In this document: piece by piece, positions 8,144 through 17,631 of the stretch
How positions within the stretch are numbered: position 1 is the stretch's first letter
How the letters are laid out: each line of letters opens with the position of its first letter
Notes under the pieces: model-generated
Database searches by the model: none
Told to the model about the DNA's origin: nothing
The model's input: the letters and a program-made list of their open reading frames with translations, nothing else
Program-made: the position numbers and the translations under genes
NCBI RefSeq assembly: GCF_000439085.1
Contig: NZ_AUUA01000003.1
Location: 62,001-126,000 of the forward strand
DNA: 64,000 nucleotides
Source: Leminorella grimontii ATCC 33999 = DSM 5078
Lineage (GTDB): Bacteria > Pseudomonadota > Gammaproteobacteria > Enterobacterales > Enterobacteriaceae
Direction of reading: 5' to 3'

Positions 8144-9871
8144 ATGATTTCAGGCATCCTAGTATCTCCCGGCATCGCCTTTGGCAAAGCGCTGATATTA
8201 AAAGACGATCCTATCGTTGTTAATAACAAGAAAATTTCCGCCGATGATATCGAGAAGGAAATTTCCCGCTTTAAAGCTGGTCGCGACAAGGCCAGCGAGC
8301 AGCTTAACGCCATTATGGCAAAGGCCAGCGAAACGTTTGGCGAAGAAAAGGCCGCTATTTTTGAAGGCCACATCATGCTGTTGGAGGACGAAGACCTCGA
8401 GCAGGAAATCGAAAGCCGTATTAAAACCAAGCAAGAAAGCGCCGACGCGGCGGCCTATGCCGTATTCGAAGCACAGGCTATCGAGCTGGAAAGCCTTGAG
8501 GATGAATATCTGAAGGAACGCGCCGCCGATATTCGTGATATTGGTAAGCGCTTACTGAAAAACATCCTCGGTATGACCATCGTCGACCTCGGCGCGATCC
8601 AGGAAGAAGTCATTCTGGTCGCGACCGACCTGACGCCGTCGGAAACCGCCCAGCTTAATCTGGATAAAGTGCTCGGCTTTATCACCGATTTGGGCGGCCG
8701 CACCTCGCATACCTCCATTATGGCGCGCTCATTGGAAATTCCGGCCATCGTCGGCACCAATGACGTGACAAAACAGGTAAAAAACGGGGACTACCTGATC
8801 CTCGACTGCGTCAACAACCACGTCTACGTCAATCCACCGATTGAAACTGTTGAGCAGTTGAAAAAGGCGCAGGCCGAGTATCTGAGCGATAAAAACGAGC
8901 TGGCTAAGCTAAAAGACCTGCCCGCCATCACGCTGGACGGCCATCAGGTAGAAGTGTGCGCTAACATCGGCACCGTACGCGACGTGCCGGGCGCTGAGCG
9001 CAACGGCGCAGAAGGCGTCGGCCTCTACCGCACCGAGTTCCTGTTTATGGACAGGGACGCATTCCCGACCGAAGAAGAGCAGTTCCAAGCCTATAAGGCC
9101 GTCGTTGAAGCGATGGGCGAACAGGCCGTGATTCTTCGCACCATGGACATCGGCGGCGACAAAGACCTGCCGTACATGAATCTGCCGAAGGAAGAGAACC
9201 CGTTCTTGGGCTGGCGCGCAATTCGCATCTGTTTTGACCGCAAAGAGATTCTGCACGCCCAGCTTCGCGCGGTGCTCCGCGCTTCTGCGTTCGGCAAGCT
9301 GCGCATTATGTTCCCCATGATCATCTCCGTTGAAGAAGTTCGCCTGCTGAAAGCCGAGCTGGAAATGCTTAAGCAGCTGCTGCGGGATGAAAAAATCGCC
9401 TTCGATGAAACGATTGAAGTCGGCGTCATGGTTGAAACGCCCGCTGCAGCAACGATTGCCCACCATCTGGCGAAAGAAGTCGATTTCTTCAGCATTGGTA
9501 CAAACGACCTTACCCAGTATACTCTGGCCGTCGATCGCGGCAACGAGCTGATTTCTCACCTCTATAACCCACTCTCTCCGTCCGTTTTGACGCTGATCAA
9601 GCAGGTGATCGACGCGTCTCATAAAGAGGGCAAGTGGACGGGCATGTGTGGAGAGTTGGCCGGTGACGAACGAGCAACGCTTCTGCTGCTCGGAATGGGT
9701 CTGGATGAATTTAGTATGAGCGCCATCTCGATCCCGCGAATCAAGAAAATTATTCGCAACGCCAACTATTCCGACGTCAAGACGCTGGCTGAAAATGCGT
9801 TAGCCCAGCCAACCGCTCAGGACGTTTTAGAAGTGGTGAATAAATTTATCGAAGAAAAAACGCTCTGCTAA
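8144..9871 (+). CDS. ptsI: phosphoenolpyruvate-protein phosphotransferase (Enzyme I)
   Basis: 575 aa, the length of E. coli EI. It takes phosphate from PEP and passes it to HPr, feeding all PTS sugar transporters. The phosphorylated histidine is His189 in [13 protein letters not shown]; the PEP-binding C-terminal barrel holds GVMVETPAA and the active-site Cys in GMCGELAGD. It starts 46 bp after ptsH behind an AGGTAGGC ribosome site and is followed by 191 bp that may hold a separate crr promoter, as known in E. coli. Confidence 0.98.
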   Translation: MISGILVSPGIAFGKALILKDDPIVVNNKKISADDIEKEISRFKAGRDKASEQLNAIMAKASETFGEEKAAIFEGHIMLLEDEDLEQEIESRIKTKQESADAAAYAVFEAQAIELESLEDEYLKERAADIRDIGKRLLKNILGMTIVDLGAIQEEVILVATDLTPSETAQLNLDKVLGFITDLGGRTSHTSIMARSLEIPAIVGTNDVTKQVKNGDYLILDCVNNHVYVNPPIETVEQLKKAQAEYLSDKNELAKLKDLPAITLDGHQVEVCANIGTVRDVPGAERNGAEGVGLYRTEFLFMDRDAFPTEEEQFQAYKAVVEAMGEQAVILRTMDIGGDKDLPYMNLPKEENPFLGWRAIRICFDRKEILHAQLRAVLRASAFGKLRIMFPMIISVEEVRLLKAELEMLKQLLRDEKIAFDETIEVGVMVETPAAATIAHHLAKEVDFFSIGTNDLTQYTLAVDRGNELISHLYNPLSPSVLTLIKQVIDASHKEGKWTGMCGELAGDERATLLLLGMGLDEFSMSAISIPRIKKIIRNANYSDVKTLAENALAQPTAQDVLEVVNKFIEEKTLC

Positions 9872-10062
9872 GTTATTATTATAACTAAGGCCACCCACAA
9901 CGCTGCTGCCAAGCGGCTAATTTGGGCCCGAGAAGTATGACAAGATCGCGGGAAATATCCCCACAGGCGATATGAATACTACTCAGGCCCAAAATAACAT
10001 GTAAAATAGCGGAATGGGCTGGGTGCAAGGCCGTTAAAAATATTATTGCTGAGGAGAAAATC

Positions 10063-10572
10063 ATGGGTCTGTTCGATAAACTGAAACAGCTTGTTTCTGA
10101 TGATAAGAAAGACGCCGGCAGCATTGAAATTGTTGCTCCGCTATCCGGTGACATCGTCAACATTGAAGACGTGCCTGACGTTGTCTTTGCGGAGAAAATC
10201 GTCGGAGACGGTATCGCTATCAAGCCCACCGGAGACAAAATGGTCGCTCCGGTAGACGGCACCATCGGTAAAATTTTTGAAACTAACCACGCGTTCTCTA
10301 TCGAATCCGACAGCGGCATTGAGCTGTTCGTTCACTTCGGCATCGACACCGTCGAGCTGAAAGGGGAAGGATTCAAGCGCATCGCAGAAGAAGGCCAGCA
10401 CGTTAAGAAAGGCGATCCGATTATCGAGTTCAATTTGGCCGTGCTGGAAGAGAAGGCCAAATCAACCCTGACGCCGGTCGTTATTTCCAATATGGATGAA
10501 ATCAAAGAGCTGACCAAGCTCAGCGGTACCGTTGTTGTGGGAGAAACGCCGGTTATCCGCGTTAAGAAGTAA
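10063..10572 (+). CDS. crr: glucose-specific EIIA component (EIIA-Glc)
   Basis: 169 aa cytoplasmic phosphocarrier. It passes phosphate from HPr to the glucose permease and, depending on its phosphorylation state, controls adenylate cyclase and non-PTS permeases. The N-terminus [11 protein letters not shown] is the amphipathic membrane-contact helix. The histidine pair lies in NHAF (His76 with Met counted) and in [10 protein letters not shown] (His91, the phosphorylated residue). It has a GAGGAGA ribosome site. A strong terminator follows 15 bp after the stop, closing the pts operon. Confidence 0.98.
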   Translation: MGLFDKLKQLVSDDKKDAGSIEIVAPLSGDIVNIEDVPDVVFAEKIVGDGIAIKPTGDKMVAPVDGTIGKIFETNHAFSIESDSGIELFVHFGIDTVELKGEGFKRIAEEGQHVKKGDPIIEFNLAVLEEKAKSTLTPVVISNMDEIKELTKLSGTVVVGETPVIRVKK

Positions 10573-10587
10573 GCACAGAATCACGAC

Positions 10588-10616
10588 AAAAGCGGCGCCA
10601 AGAGCGCCGCTTTTGT
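10588..10616 (+). terminator. Intrinsic terminator of the pts operon
   Basis: An 8-bp GC-rich stem, AGCGGCGC with GCGCCGCT, loop CAAGA, is followed by TTTTGTTTTA. The upstream A run also gives it some activity toward the convergent sensor-kinase gene on the other strand. Confidence 0.88.
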
Positions 10617-10631
10617 TTTATGTAGGGAAAA

Positions 10632-11966
10632 TCAGCCCTGCCATGCAGGCAGCCGAATGCCAATCGACAGGCCGTGAGGCTGACGATTTTTAGCCTCAAT
10701 GGTCCCGCCGTGCGCATTGACCACCTTACGGGCAATGGCCAAGCCAAGGCCGTATCCTTTCCCTGAAGAAGCAGACTTCACGCGAACGAACGGGTCAAAA
10801 ATGCTCGATAACTTATCTTCATCGACGCCCGGGCCTTGGTCATTCACCTGGATCAGCAGCTCCCCTTCCGTATAGAACAGCCCGACCTCAATTCTTTGGC
10901 CCTGTTTAGAAAAGCGCAGCGCGTTGCGGATAATATTTTCCACCGCTCTGCGCATCAGCTCGGAGTTACCCTTAACCGTCGACATTTCTCGCGCCTGTTC
11001 GCTTGCGTCAAGCGCAATCTCAACGCCAGGCACCTGCGCTTCATAGGTTACATCGCTAACGACGGCTTCTAATAGCCCATAGAGGTCAAAATATTCTTCA
11101 TCTGAAATGCCGGTGGCGTCGGTACGCGAAAGCGTCAGAAGCTCGCCTATCATCTTATCCAGACGCTCGGACTCAAGCTCAATGCGCTTAAGTTCGTTCT
11201 CAACGTTTTGCGGATTCTGCCGCGCCAGCCCTATCGCCAGCTGTAGCCTGGCAAGCGGCGTTCGCAGCTCGTGAGAAACATCGTGCAGCAGCGCCTCTCG
11301 GGCGCCGACCAGAAGCTTAAGACGTTCGACCATCGAGTCAAAGTCGCGCGCCATATCTCCCAGCTCATCGCGCCGGTTTTTCATGACCGGATAAAGCCGA
11401 ACGTCGAGATCGCCCTGAGCAACCCTATCGAACCCTGAGCGCATCTGCCTCATTGGCCGGGTAAGGTTCCAGGCCAGCACGGCGCTGAACAGGAAGCCAC
11501 CGATTGCCCCTAACACCAGCAGCGACGGCGGCATGTTGAAAATCAGCACGCGCCCCGTTCGGTCAGGGCGATACTCTTTACGCAGCGCCTCAACGTCATA
11601 CTTCAGTAAGTAGTATTCTCCATCTCCGCCCCGAATGTGCTCCAGCCGGACGTCATCCGTCAGTGGAATAAGCGAAACGGCGCCAGGCCGGTCCGTCAGC
11701 GGCATCTTGAGCGGAATGACGGCAATGTGACGCTGATCGACCGTAGGCCAACCGTCCGTCATGCGGTTAAGCCCGTCAATCCCCTCCGTCTCCAGTACTG
11801 ACACCGCCGACGTAAACTGCAGCGACACGATGCGGTTGGCAATGCGGTTCTCAAACGGCTCCTTTTGACCCGCATAATAGTAAAACACCAGCCAAACGGC
11901 CTGCGTAATCACGATAAACGTAATCCAGAAACCGATCAGAATCTTCCAAAACAGGCTTTTGCGCAT
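10632..11966 (-). CDS. CpxA-like sensor histidine kinase
   Basis: 444 aa membrane kinase of the OmpR-coupled class. TM1 is at about residues 8-30, a periplasmic sensor at 31-145, TM2 at about 148-168, then HAMP, a dimerisation box with His232 in DVSHELRTPL, the N box NIIRNALRFS and the ATP-binding DQGPGVD and GYGLGLA boxes. All catalytic residues are present. It lies 5 bp after the response-regulator gene and forms a two-gene operon with it, divergent from a MacAB pump, so a role in sensing envelope stress or a pump substrate is a reasonable inference. True CpxA is normally linked to cpxR-cpxP elsewhere; this may be a paralogue. Confidence 0.8.
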   Translation of the reverse strand: MRKSLFWKILIGFWITFIVITQAVWLVFYYYAGQKEPFENRIANRIVSLQFTSAVSVLETEGIDGLNRMTDGWPTVDQRHIAVIPLKMPLTDRPGAVSLIPLTDDVRLEHIRGGDGEYYLLKYDVEALRKEYRPDRTGRVLIFNMPPSLLVLGAIGGFLFSAVLAWNLTRPMRQMRSGFDRVAQGDLDVRLYPVMKNRRDELGDMARDFDSMVERLKLLVGAREALLHDVSHELRTPLARLQLAIGLARQNPQNVENELKRIELESERLDKMIGELLTLSRTDATGISDEEYFDLYGLLEAVVSDVTYEAQVPGVEIALDASEQAREMSTVKGNSELMRRAVENIIRNALRFSKQGQRIEVGLFYTEGELLIQVNDQGPGVDEDKLSSIFDPFVRVKSASSGKGYGLGLAIARKVVNAHGGTIEAKNRQPHGLSIGIRLPAWQG

Positions 11967-11971
11967 AGCGA

Positions 11972-12649
11972 TTACCGAATGCGATAGCCGATGCTGCGAA
12001 CGGTCTCAATGGAGATTGCATCATTGGCCACCTGCCCCAGCTTTTGACGGATGTTGCTGATATGGACGTCAACGCTGCGATCGTAGGCCTCGCGCGGGCG
12101 CCCCAATCCCAGTTCGGAGAGTTCATCCTTCGAGACAACCCTGTCCTTTTCTCGAACCAAAAGCAGCAGCAGGTTGAACTCGGAGGCGGTCAGCTCAAAA
12201 GGCGTCCCCTTCCATGCGCTGATGCGCTGTGATGAATCAAGCGACAGTTCTCTAAACGTAGCGACGGCGCCGCTCGGCGGCTCAATATGCTCCTCAAAGC
12301 GGCGAAGAACGGCGCGCAAGCGTGCCACCAGCTCGCGCGGGTAGCAGGGCTTGGGCACGTAGTCGTCCGCCCCCATCTCCAACCCAATGACCCGGTCGAT
12401 ATTATCGCCTTTGGCCGTCAGCATAATGATCGGGATGCGGCTCTGCTTGCGCACCTTGTTCAATACGTCAATACCGCTCATATCGGGCAGCATGATGTCT
12501 AAAATCATCGCGCCGTAGCGCCCCGATAACGCGCCGTCGACGCCGTCCTGACCGGTCAGGGCCACCGTCGCCGAGAAGCCTTCCGCCGTCAGATATTCTT
12601 TGAGCATACTGCCCAGCTCAACGTCATCATCAACCAACAGAATCTGCAT
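11972..12649 (-). CDS. CpxR-like response regulator (OmpR family)
   Basis: 225 aa. The receiver domain carries the acidic pocket VDDDV, the phosphoacceptor Asp51 in LDIMLPD, MLTAKG and the conserved lysine in YVPKP; note Cys-Tyr after it, as in CpxR-like proteins. The C-terminal winged helix ends VDVHISNIRQKLGQ...TVRSIGYRIR. It is the first gene of the regulator-kinase operon and faces macA across 216 bp, the arrangement expected of a regulator that controls the pump and itself. The signal is unknown. Confidence 0.85.
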   Translation of the reverse strand: MQILLVDDDVELGSMLKEYLTAEGFSATVALTGQDGVDGALSGRYGAMILDIMLPDMSGIDVLNKVRKQSRIPIIMLTAKGDNIDRVIGLEMGADDYVPKPCYPRELVARLRAVLRRFEEHIEPPSGAVATFRELSLDSSQRISAWKGTPFELTASEFNLLLLLVREKDRVVSKDELSELGLGRPREAYDRSVDVHISNIRQKLGQVANDAISIETVRSIGYRIR

Positions 12650-12726
12650 GCCGCTCTCCTGATTTTTCTTAATTAGTTAGCGTAGCTCTTATCATTTTGC
12701 CCGTTACCGCCCAAGATGCAGCTACT

Positions 12727-12742
12727 TTTACTTAAACCTTAC
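12727..12742 (-). promoter_or_regulatory. Possible CpxR-like binding repeat
   Basis: On the minus strand the direct repeat GTAAG, six bases, GTAAA resembles the CpxR consensus of two GTAAA half sites. It lies in the shared promoter region of the regulator gene and macA. The match is short and the region is AT-rich, so this is only a candidate for autoregulation and pump control. Confidence 0.3.
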
Positions 12743-12865
12743 ATTTTATTTATGCCGCCATTACCCTAATGCGGATAAACTCGTTGTACATTGAAGACTA
12801 TACTATTTCGTCCGTTCCTATGACGATTGTGACATTTTACTGACGGCGTTAAGGCAGTCCTTTTT

Positions 12866-14053
12866 ATGCAATTATCCAATAAAAAATTTCGCATTGTTCT
12901 GATTATCCTAGGCATCGTCATTATCGCCGGATTAATCAAACACTTCCTTTTCTCCGAGGACGTTAAGCCGGGTTATATTACCTCACCGGTGGTCAAAGCC
13001 GATATAGAACAAACCGTGCTGGCCGATGGCTCAATCAAAGCGCTCAAGCAGGTTAACGTCGGCGCGCAGGTTTCCGGGCAGATTAAAGCGCTGCACGTCG
13101 AGCTGGGCGATAAGGTAACAAAAGGACAGGCGCTTGCAGAAATTGACGACCTGCCGCAGAAAAACGACCTCCAAAATGCAGAAGCCGGGCTAAAAAGCGT
13201 TCAGGCCCAGCGTCAGGCCAAGCTGGCGACGTTGAAAAACAATCAGCTGGCCTTCGACCGCCAGCGTAAAATACTGGCCCGCGGCGTCGGTGCGCAGGCG
13301 GACTACGACAGCGCAAAGGCCCAGTTGGACGCCACCAAAGCGGAAATTGAATCTCTCGACGCCCAAATCGTTCAGGCGAATATTGCAGTAGACACCGCCA
13401 AGCTCAATCTGGGCTATACCAAAATCACCTCGCCGATTGACGGCGTGGTGGTGGCTATTCCGGTAGAGGAAGGGCAAACCGTTAACGCCGTACAAAGCGC
13501 ACCGACCATCCTGAAGGTCGCACAGCTTGACACCATGACCATCGAGGCCCAGATTTCTGAAGCCGATGTGCCAAAGGTCAACATCGGCATGCCGGTCTAC
13601 TTCACCATTCTGGGCGAGCCGGGCAAGCACTACACCGCCAAGCTTCGCGCGATTGAGCCCGCGCCGGACTCCATCAACAGCGACACGACCACCACCTCAA
13701 GCTCCTCCACGTCGACCACCACGGCCATCTACTACAACGGCCTGTTTGACGTTGAAAACCCCGACGGCAAGCTGCGCATATCCATGACGGCACAGGTTTA
13801 CATCGTGCTCGCACAGGCGAAAGACGCCCTGCTCGTTCCCGCTACGGCGGTAGACAATATCGATAAGGACGGTAACGCCACCGTGCGCGTGGTGGATACA
13901 TCAGGAAATGTGGTCGATAAAAAGGTGAAAATCGGCATCAACAACAACGTTAACGTCCAAATCCTCTCCGGCCTGGAAGAAGGAGACAACGTTATCGTCA
14001 GCGAAGGCGGCGCCCCCGGAGCCTCTCCGGCTCGTATGCGAATGAGGATGTAA
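12866..14053 (+). CDS. macA: MacA-type periplasmic adaptor of an ABC efflux pump
   Basis: 395 aa membrane-fusion protein anchored by one N-terminal transmembrane helix (about residues 9-28). It shows the lipoyl half-motif region [11 protein letters not shown], a coiled-coil hairpin rich in Ala, Gln and Lys (about 105-180), and the second lipoyl half and beta barrel after it. A Ser/Thr-only stretch around residues 275-287 lies in a beta-domain loop and is absent from E. coli MacA. It is 4 bp before macB, with which it should form a tripartite pump using an outer-membrane channel such as TolC, not encoded here. Confidence 0.88.
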   Translation: MQLSNKKFRIVLIILGIVIIAGLIKHFLFSEDVKPGYITSPVVKADIEQTVLADGSIKALKQVNVGAQVSGQIKALHVELGDKVTKGQALAEIDDLPQKNDLQNAEAGLKSVQAQRQAKLATLKNNQLAFDRQRKILARGVGAQADYDSAKAQLDATKAEIESLDAQIVQANIAVDTAKLNLGYTKITSPIDGVVVAIPVEEGQTVNAVQSAPTILKVAQLDTMTIEAQISEADVPKVNIGMPVYFTILGEPGKHYTAKLRAIEPAPDSINSDTTTTSSSSTSTTTAIYYNGLFDVENPDGKLRISMTAQVYIVLAQAKDALLVPATAVDNIDKDGNATVRVVDTSGNVVDKKVKIGINNNVNVQILSGLEEGDNVIVSEGGAPGASPARMRMRM

Positions 14054-14057
14054 TTCG

Positions 14058-16022
14058 ATGACTCAGCCGCTGCTCCAGCTTGAAAATATTACCCGGACGT
14101 TTCCTACCGGCGAACAGACGGTTACCGTTCTACACGGCATTAACCTGACGATAGGCCACGGGGAAATGGTAGCTATCGTTGGCGCCTCCGGCTCGGGTAA
14201 ATCCACCTTGATGAATATTCTGGGCTGTCTGGACAAACCCAGCGCGGGCGTTTACCGCATTGATGGGCGAGAAACCAATAGGCTGCTCCCTGACGAATTG
14301 GCAGAGCTTCGCAGAGAGCATTTCGGCTTTATTTTCCAACGCTATCACCTGCTCAGCGCCTTGACCGCTGCGGGTAACGTAGAAATCCCAGCCATTTACG
14401 CTGGCACCGAGCGCCAAAAGCGCAAGGCCCGCGCCGCCGAGCTGCTTACCCGACTAGGGTTGCAGGAGCGGATAAATTACCGCCCCAGCCAGCTTTCCGG
14501 CGGGCAGCAGCAGCGGGTCAGCATCGCTCGAGCGCTAATGAACGGCGGCCAGATTATATTGGCCGACGAGCCCACCGGCGCGCTGGACACCCACAGCGGT
14601 CAGGAAGTGCTGAAAATCCTGAAAGACCTTCATGCACAGGGCCATACGGTGATTATCGTGACTCACGATATGCAAATCGCCGAGCACGCGGAGCGGATCA
14701 TAGAACTTCGCGACGGCGTCGTCATTAGCGACCGTAGCCACAAAGCGGAAGCCGAAGGCTCCACAAATAAGTCAAACAAAGAAGCCAAGCACCGGATAAA
14801 AACCAACAACGGCTTAGGCGCGCTGCGCGACCGCTTCGTCGAAGCCTTCAAGATGGCGCTGCTGGCGATGTTTTCCCAGCGCCTGCGCACCTTTCTCACC
14901 ATGCTCGGCATTATCATCGGCATCGCCTCCGTCGTTTCGGTGGTGGCGCTGGGAGAGGGCTCTCGGCAGAAAATACTGTCGGACATCAGCGCCATGGGCA
15001 CCAGCACGCTGGAGGTCTTCCCCGGTAAAGACTTCGGCGATAGAAAAGCCTCCACTATTCATACGCTAAGAGACACCGACGCGGACGCCCTGAGCCAGCA
15101 AAGCTACGTACACAGCGTCACGCCCAGCGTTTCGTCATCAACCACCTTTAGGGTGAACAACCAGGCGGTCACCGGCACCGTAAACGGCGTCGGGCCGCAG
15201 TTTTTCGACGTGCGCGGCTATAAAATGGAGCTGGGGAAATCCTTTAGTCAGGCCGGCGTTGACGCTTTGGCCCAGGAAGCGGTTATCGACGCCAATACCC
15301 GCGAAAAGCTGTTTGGCAAAAACAGCAATCCTATCGGGCAGGTTATTCTGTTAGGCAGCCTCCCAGCCCGCATTATCGGCGTCGCCGAAGAGCAGCAAAG
15401 CGGGTTCGGCAGCAGCGAAAGCCTCAACGTATGGCTGCCCCACACCACCGTAATGAAGCGCATGCTGGGCCAGTCCTACCTCCGTAGCATCACGGTGAGG
15501 ATTAAAGACAACGTCGATATGGACGTCGCCGAGCAGGGCGTCACCAAGCTGCTTACCCAGCGCCACGGCACGCAGGACTTTTTCATTTTCAATACTGACA
15601 GCATCCGTCAGACGATTGAGAAAACCACCGCTACCATGACGCTGCTGGTCTCGATGATTGCGGTGATTTCGCTTATCGTCGGCGGCATCGGCGTGATGAA
15701 CATTATGCTGGTGTCGGTTACTGAGCGAACGAGAGAAATCGGCGTACGCATGGCGGTCGGCGCGCGCGGTAGCGACATTATGCAGCAGTTCCTGATTGAA
15801 GCCGTGCTGGTCTGCCTTTTAGGCGGCGCGCTTGGGGTCGGGCTGGCGCTCGGCATCGGCGTAATATTCCACCAGCTGGTGAGCAGCTTCTCGATGATTT
15901 ACTCCGTCACCTCGATCGTTGCGGCCTTCGTCTGCTCCACGATGATAGGCGTCGTATTCGGCTTCTTCCCCGCCCGCCGGGCGGCGAGAATGGATCCTAT
16001 CAACGCGCTGGAAAGGGAATAA
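14058..16022 (+). CDS. macB: MacB-type ABC transporter, ATPase and permease
   Basis: 654 aa. The N-terminal ATPase has Walker [10 protein letters not shown], the signature [10 protein letters not shown] and Walker [10 protein letters not shown]. The C-terminal half has TM1 around the segment [19 protein letters not shown], a large periplasmic domain and three further helices, the MacB fold. A polar Lys/Ser-rich linker joins the two halves. MacB drives extrusion of substrates (macrolides, enterotoxin peptides and others in E. coli) from the periplasm through MacA and TolC. The substrate here cannot be told from sequence. Confidence 0.92.
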   Translation: MTQPLLQLENITRTFPTGEQTVTVLHGINLTIGHGEMVAIVGASGSGKSTLMNILGCLDKPSAGVYRIDGRETNRLLPDELAELRREHFGFIFQRYHLLSALTAAGNVEIPAIYAGTERQKRKARAAELLTRLGLQERINYRPSQLSGGQQQRVSIARALMNGGQIILADEPTGALDTHSGQEVLKILKDLHAQGHTVIIVTHDMQIAEHAERIIELRDGVVISDRSHKAEAEGSTNKSNKEAKHRIKTNNGLGALRDRFVEAFKMALLAMFSQRLRTFLTMLGIIIGIASVVSVVALGEGSRQKILSDISAMGTSTLEVFPGKDFGDRKASTIHTLRDTDADALSQQSYVHSVTPSVSSSTTFRVNNQAVTGTVNGVGPQFFDVRGYKMELGKSFSQAGVDALAQEAVIDANTREKLFGKNSNPIGQVILLGSLPARIIGVAEEQQSGFGSSESLNVWLPHTTVMKRMLGQSYLRSITVRIKDNVDMDVAEQGVTKLLTQRHGTQDFFIFNTDSIRQTIEKTTATMTLLVSMIAVISLIVGGIGVMNIMLVSVTERTREIGVRMAVGARGSDIMQQFLIEAVLVCLLGGALGVGLALGIGVIFHQLVSSFSMIYSVTSIVAAFVCSTMIGVVFGFFPARRAARMDPINALERE

Positions 16023-16049
16023 ATTCATTTCTATCCACCAAAGACGTAA

Positions 16050-16069
16050 AACCCCGAGCAATCGGGGTT
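16050..16069. terminator. Bidirectional terminator between macB and stbE
   Basis: A perfect 8-bp stem AACCCCGA / TCGGGGTT with a GCAA tetraloop lies between the convergent macB and stbE genes. Read on the minus strand it is followed by TTTTAC, so it best serves the toxin-antitoxin operon; on the plus strand there is no T run. Confidence 0.6.
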
Positions 16070-16085
16070 CTGGTGATTTCGCTAT

Positions 16086-16373
16086 CTACCTCATTCGCTC
16101 GCTGGCCAAACTATAAACGCCGCTACGATCTCGCTTACCCACCGCAACGACGACAATAACCAGCTCGTCATTAATTACCTGATAGACAAGGCGAAAGCCG
16201 GAAGCACGAAGCTTGATTTTATAGCAGTCCGGCATTCCGTTTAGCTTCGCCGCAGGAATATGAGGCTCCTCGCAGCATTTCTTTAGCTTCTTAGCAAACT
16301 GCTGCTGAACGGCTTTATCCAGCTTCTGCCACTCTTTTAACGCATCGCGCCTGAACTTGACGGTAAAACTCAT
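16086..16373 (-). CDS. stbE: StbE/RelE-family toxin
   Basis: 95 aa, basic, RelE/ParE fold. The sequence MSFTVKFRRDALKEWQKLD, the AKLNGMPDCYKIKLR and GFRLVYQV segments and the C-terminal VVAVGKRDRSGVYS are those of StbE/RelE, which cleave mRNA at the ribosome. Family residues in these segments look intact. It overlaps the antitoxin gene by 4 bp, so the two are translationally coupled. With stbD it makes a type II toxin-antitoxin pair sited between macB and cysM. Confidence 0.9.
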   Translation of the reverse strand: MSFTVKFRRDALKEWQKLDKAVQQQFAKKLKKCCEEPHIPAAKLNGMPDCYKIKLRASGFRLVYQVINDELVIVVVAVGKRDRSGVYSLASERMR

Positions 16374-16621
16374 AGGTATGAGTCCAGATCCACCTCAATC
16401 AGCGGCTGGTTCTGGCGCTCTTTGACCAATCTCGCCAGTTCCCCGTCGTCTAACGCGTCTAAAATTCTTTCATACAGCTCCGCGGGCACGCAGTAAAACG
16501 CGGGCTGGTTACGATTTAAAATTGCCACTGGATATCCTGCTCCTGCATTCACCGTCGCCATAGGGTTCTTTTTTAACTCACTGACGCTGGCGCTGATATC
16601 ACTTAAGACTAAATTTGGCAT
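16370..16621 (-). CDS. stbD: StbD/RelB-family antitoxin
   Basis: 83 aa. The N-terminus MPNLVLSDISASVSELKKNP followed by PVAILNRNQPAFYCVP is the Phd/StbD DNA-binding fold; the acidic C-terminal half wraps the toxin. I take the ATG preceded by GGGGGATAT; an upstream in-frame ATG would start inside the operator and lacks family similarity. It is the first gene of the operon and presumably represses it through the inverted repeat immediately upstream. Confidence 0.88.
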   Translation of the reverse strand: MPNLVLSDISASVSELKKNPMATVNAGAGYPVAILNRNQPAFYCVPAELYERILDALDDGELARLVKERQNQPLIEVDLDSYL

Positions 16622-16638
16622 ATATCCCCCAAAAAACC

Positions 16639-16680
16639 TGTTAATCGGTCTTATCCTAATAGCAAAAAGACCGGTTAACA
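16639..16680. promoter_or_regulatory. Inverted-repeat operator of the stbDE operon
   Basis: Arms of 14 bp at 16639-16652 and 16667-16680 (TGTTAATCGGTCTT against AAGACCGGTTAACA) differ at one position and are separated by 14 bp. It ends 18 bp before the antitoxin start codon, the usual place for the autoregulatory operator of a Phd/RelB-type module. The promoter probably overlaps it. Confidence 0.7.
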
Positions 16681-16714
16681 AGTCTCGAAGGGGTTGAGAT
16701 TGTGATTCTACCTG

Positions 16715-17602
16715 CTAAACGCTGTCAAACACGCCGGTCGACAGATAGCGATCGCCGCGATCGCAAATCACCGTGACGATAAGCGCGCCAGGGTTCTCTG
16801 CCGCAATCCTCAGTGCGCCAGCCACCGCGCCGCCGGAGCTGACGCCACAAAAAATGCCTTCGCGAGTCGCCAGGCGCTTCATGGTAGTCTCCGCCTCGGT
16901 TTGCGAAATATCCAAGACCTCATCCACCAGCTCGGCGCGAAAAATTCCCGGCAGATAGCCCGGGGACCAGCGGCGAATGCCGGGAATGCTGCTGCCTTCC
17001 GCGGGCTGAAGCCCAATCACACGCACGCCTTCATTTTGCGACTTCAGATAGCGGCTGACGCCGGTGATGGTGCCCGTTGTTCCCATGCTGGAGACAAAAT
17101 GGCTCACACGCCCTTGCGTCTGACGCCAGATTTCCGGGCCGGTGGTGGAGAAATGCGCATAGGGATTGTCGTCGTTGTTGAACTGATCGAGGATTTTACC
17201 TTCGCCTTCTTGCGCCATGCGCGTCGCCAGGTCGCGCGCGCCTTCCATCCCCTGCTCGCGGCTGACCAGCACTAGCTCAGCGCCATAGGCCCGCATAGAG
17301 GCCTGCCGCTCGCGACTCATGTTGTCCGGCATGATAAGGCGCAGCCGATAGCCTTTGAGCGCGGCAATCATCGCCAGCGCAATACCGGTATTACCGCTGG
17401 TCGCCTCAATCAGCAGATCGCCGGGGCGAATCTCTCCCCGCAGCTCGGCGCGTTCGATCATCGAGAGCGCGGCACGATCTTTTACCGAGCCGGCAGGGTT
17501 GTTTCCTTCAAGCTTCACCCAAACCTCGGCGTTAAGCCCTTCCGTCAGGCGCTGAAGGCGCACCAGCGGCGTATTGCCTATATAGTTTTCCAACGTAGAC
17601 AC
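16715..17602 (-). CDS. cysM: cysteine synthase B (O-acetylserine sulfhydrylase B)
   Basis: 295 aa PLP enzyme; unlike CysK it can also use thiosulfate to make S-sulfocysteine. The PLP lysine is Lys41 in NNPAGSVKDR, the substrate loop is TSGNTG, and SSMGTTGTITG binds the cofactor phosphate; the CysM-specific ICDRGDRYLSTG is near the C-terminus. It is the last gene of the cysP-cysT-cysW-cysA-cysM run, 29 bp after cysA, matching the E. coli thiosulfate operon. Confidence 0.96.
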   Translation of the reverse strand: MSTLENYIGNTPLVRLQRLTEGLNAEVWVKLEGNNPAGSVKDRAALSMIERAELRGEIRPGDLLIEATSGNTGIALAMIAALKGYRLRLIMPDNMSRERQASMRAYGAELVLVSREQGMEGARDLATRMAQEGEGKILDQFNNDDNPYAHFSTTGPEIWRQTQGRVSHFVSSMGTTGTITGVSRYLKSQNEGVRVIGLQPAEGSSIPGIRRWSPGYLPGIFRAELVDEVLDISQTEAETTMKRLATREGIFCGVSSGGAVAGALRIAAENPGALIVTVICDRGDRYLSTGVFDSV

Positions 17603-17631
17603 GAAAACGGTTACTCCCTTAAAGCGACTAT

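Noticed and set aside
8909-9622. 237-codon frame opposite ptsI
   Set aside because: Antisense shadow of a strongly codon-biased gene; no ribosome site and no recognisable domain.
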